DNA of 15,506 nt from Oxalobacteraceae bacterium (GTDB lineage Bacteria; Pseudomonadota; Gammaproteobacteria; Burkholderiales; Burkholderiaceae_D). Position numbers and translations under genes: made by a program. This document shows positions 14,616 to 15,506 of the stretch, in pieces. The stretch's first letter is position 1; every line of letters starts with the position of its first letter. The notes below the pieces were generated by a model, which did not search any database, was not told the DNA's origin, and worked only from the letters and a program-made list of their open reading frames with translations. Location: contig DPRS01000047.1 in the NCBI GenBank assembly GCA_003537575.1, forward strand, positions 190,782 to 206,287, read 5' to 3'.

Positions 14616-15506
14616 TCAAACGTCAATATTCCCCGCCTGCAACGCATTCGACTCAATAAACGCCCGGCGCGGCTCCACATCATCCCCCATCAGCGTGGTA
14701 AAGATCTGGTCCGCCGCAATCGCATCCTCGATCTGCACCCGCAGCAGGCGACGCACCGCCGGGTCCATCGTAGTTTCCCACAGCTGACCCGGATTCATCT
14801 CGCCCAGGCCCTTGTAACGCTGCTTGGACACGCCGCGCTCGGCTTCATCGCGCAGCCAGTCCATCGCCTGGCGGAAGCTGGAAATCGCAATCTCCTTGGC
14901 TTTCTCGCCGGCGCCGCGGCGCACCAGCGCGCCCGGGCCGATCAGGCCCTGGAAGGTCTCGGCGGCATTGGTCAGGATGGCGTAGTCCGGGCCGGTGACA
15001 AAGTCGGCATCCAGCACGCTGATCTTCAGGTTGCCGTGCTGGCGGCGCTGGATGCGCAGCTGGTGCTTTTCGGACAGTTCGTCCGACTTGACCGTCACTT
15101 CCACGGTCGGGTCGTTGATCGTCCTGACCAGCGTCCTGGCCGATTCCTCGGCGCCTTCCAGCGTGTCAAGCTTCAACTTGACGCCCGTGGCGATGGCGAT
15201 CAGCGCGGCCTCGTCCATGGTGCGCGCCAGGCGCAGGATGATGGCGTTGACGGTGTTGTACAGGCGGACGATCTCTTCCAGCGCGCTGCCGGTGATGGCT
15301 TCCGCGCCTTCGCGCGGGATCACGGCGGCGTCGTGCAGGGCGATCTGCATCATGTAGCTGGCTTCTTCGATGTCGTCCTTCAGGTAGCGCTCGTCGCGGC
15401 CGTGCTTGACCTTGTACAGCGGCGGCTGCGCGATGTACACGTGGCCGCGCTCGACCAGTTGCGGCATCTGGCGGTACAGCAGCGTCAGCAGCAGCGTGCG
15501 GATGTG
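14616..15506 (-). CDS. gyrB: DNA gyrase subunit B, C-terminal part (partial)
   Basis: 297 codons, stop included, are open to the right edge; the N-terminus (ATPase domain and most of TOPRIM) is outside. The visible part starts at HIRTLLLTLLYRQMPQL, just after the TOPRIM DxDxxH region, continues through the long insert typical of Gram-negative GyrB, and ends with RYKGLGEMNPGQLWETTMDP, the conserved GyrA-contacting tail, then ESNALQAGNIDV. The protein is the ATP-hydrolysing half of the A2B2 gyrase that introduces negative supercoils. Codon use is strongly GC-biased, unlike the island to its left, so this is the native chromosomal anchor. ParE is excluded by the insert and the tail. Confidence 0.97.
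   Translation of the reverse strand, partial: HIRTLLLTLLYRQMPQLVERGHVYIAQPPLYKVKHGRDERYLKDDIEEASYMMQIALHDAAVIPREGAEAITGSALEEIVRLYNTVNAIILRLARTMDEAALIAIATGVKLKLDTLEGAEESARTLVRTINDPTVEVTVKSDELSEKHQLRIQRRQHGNLKISVLDADFVTGPDYAILTNAAETFQGLIGPGALVRRGAGEKAKEIAISSFRQAMDWLRDEAERGVSKQRYKGLGEMNPGQLWETTMDPAVRRLLRVQIEDAIAADQIFTTLMGDDVEPRRAFIESNALQAGNIDV

Overview
The window looks like the chromosome of a betaproteobacterium, probably order Burkholderiales and perhaps Oxalobacteraceae. The evidence is the GyrB C-terminus ending in NIDV, GC-rich flanking genes, and the style of the truncated Mrr-like restriction endonuclease. The genus is inferred, not proven.

Left part (1-4652): GC-rich accessory or housekeeping genes. 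In order there is the tail of a zinc alcohol dehydrogenase, a convergent alpha/beta-hydrolase with a lipoprotein-like signal, an EamA/DMT exporter, a convergent MazG-like dCTP-pyrophosphatase-type enzyme, a broken Mrr-type restriction endonuclease fragment, and a second DMT exporter. The second exporter is divergent from an Lrp/AsnC regulator, and their shared AT-rich intergenic region carries phased TTRCCYA motifs.

Middle part (4653-11887): a visibly AT-richer island. After a ~525-base spacer with no convincing gene and one tiny ORF, a 1100-residue protein lies on the minus strand. It has a degenerate phospholipase-D-like centre (HDRY) and resembles the VPA1262 family. Divergent from it is a two-gene overlapping operon: an OLD-family ATPase/TOPRIM nuclease and a compact UvrD-like helicase. 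This is the Gabija (class 2 OLD) arrangement, with an unusually short helicase.

Right part (11888-14282): a three-gene minus-strand operon with two 4-base overlaps, encoding an adenosine-deaminase-fold protein, a HAM1/ITPase-fold protein and a SIR2-domain protein. This matches the Kongming (KomA-KomB-KomC) anti-phage system. In that system a deaminase plus a phage nucleotide kinase make dITP, which a HAM1-like sensor detects, and a SIR2 NADase kills the infected cell. The sequence supports this. The deaminase carries HxHMNG in place of HxHLDG, as in monophosphate-acting ADAL enzymes, and the HAM1 protein has His where the catalytic Asp is expected, as a sensor rather than a hydrolase would.

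The island ends in a 333-base spacer with a strong intrinsic terminator, a second perfect 12-bp hairpin and a pair of transposon-end-like direct repeats. The spacer directly abuts the 3' end of gyrB, which runs off the right edge. Overall the gyrB-downstream locus appears to be a defence-gene insertion site holding two recognisable anti-phage systems, a third candidate, and the debris of a fourth.
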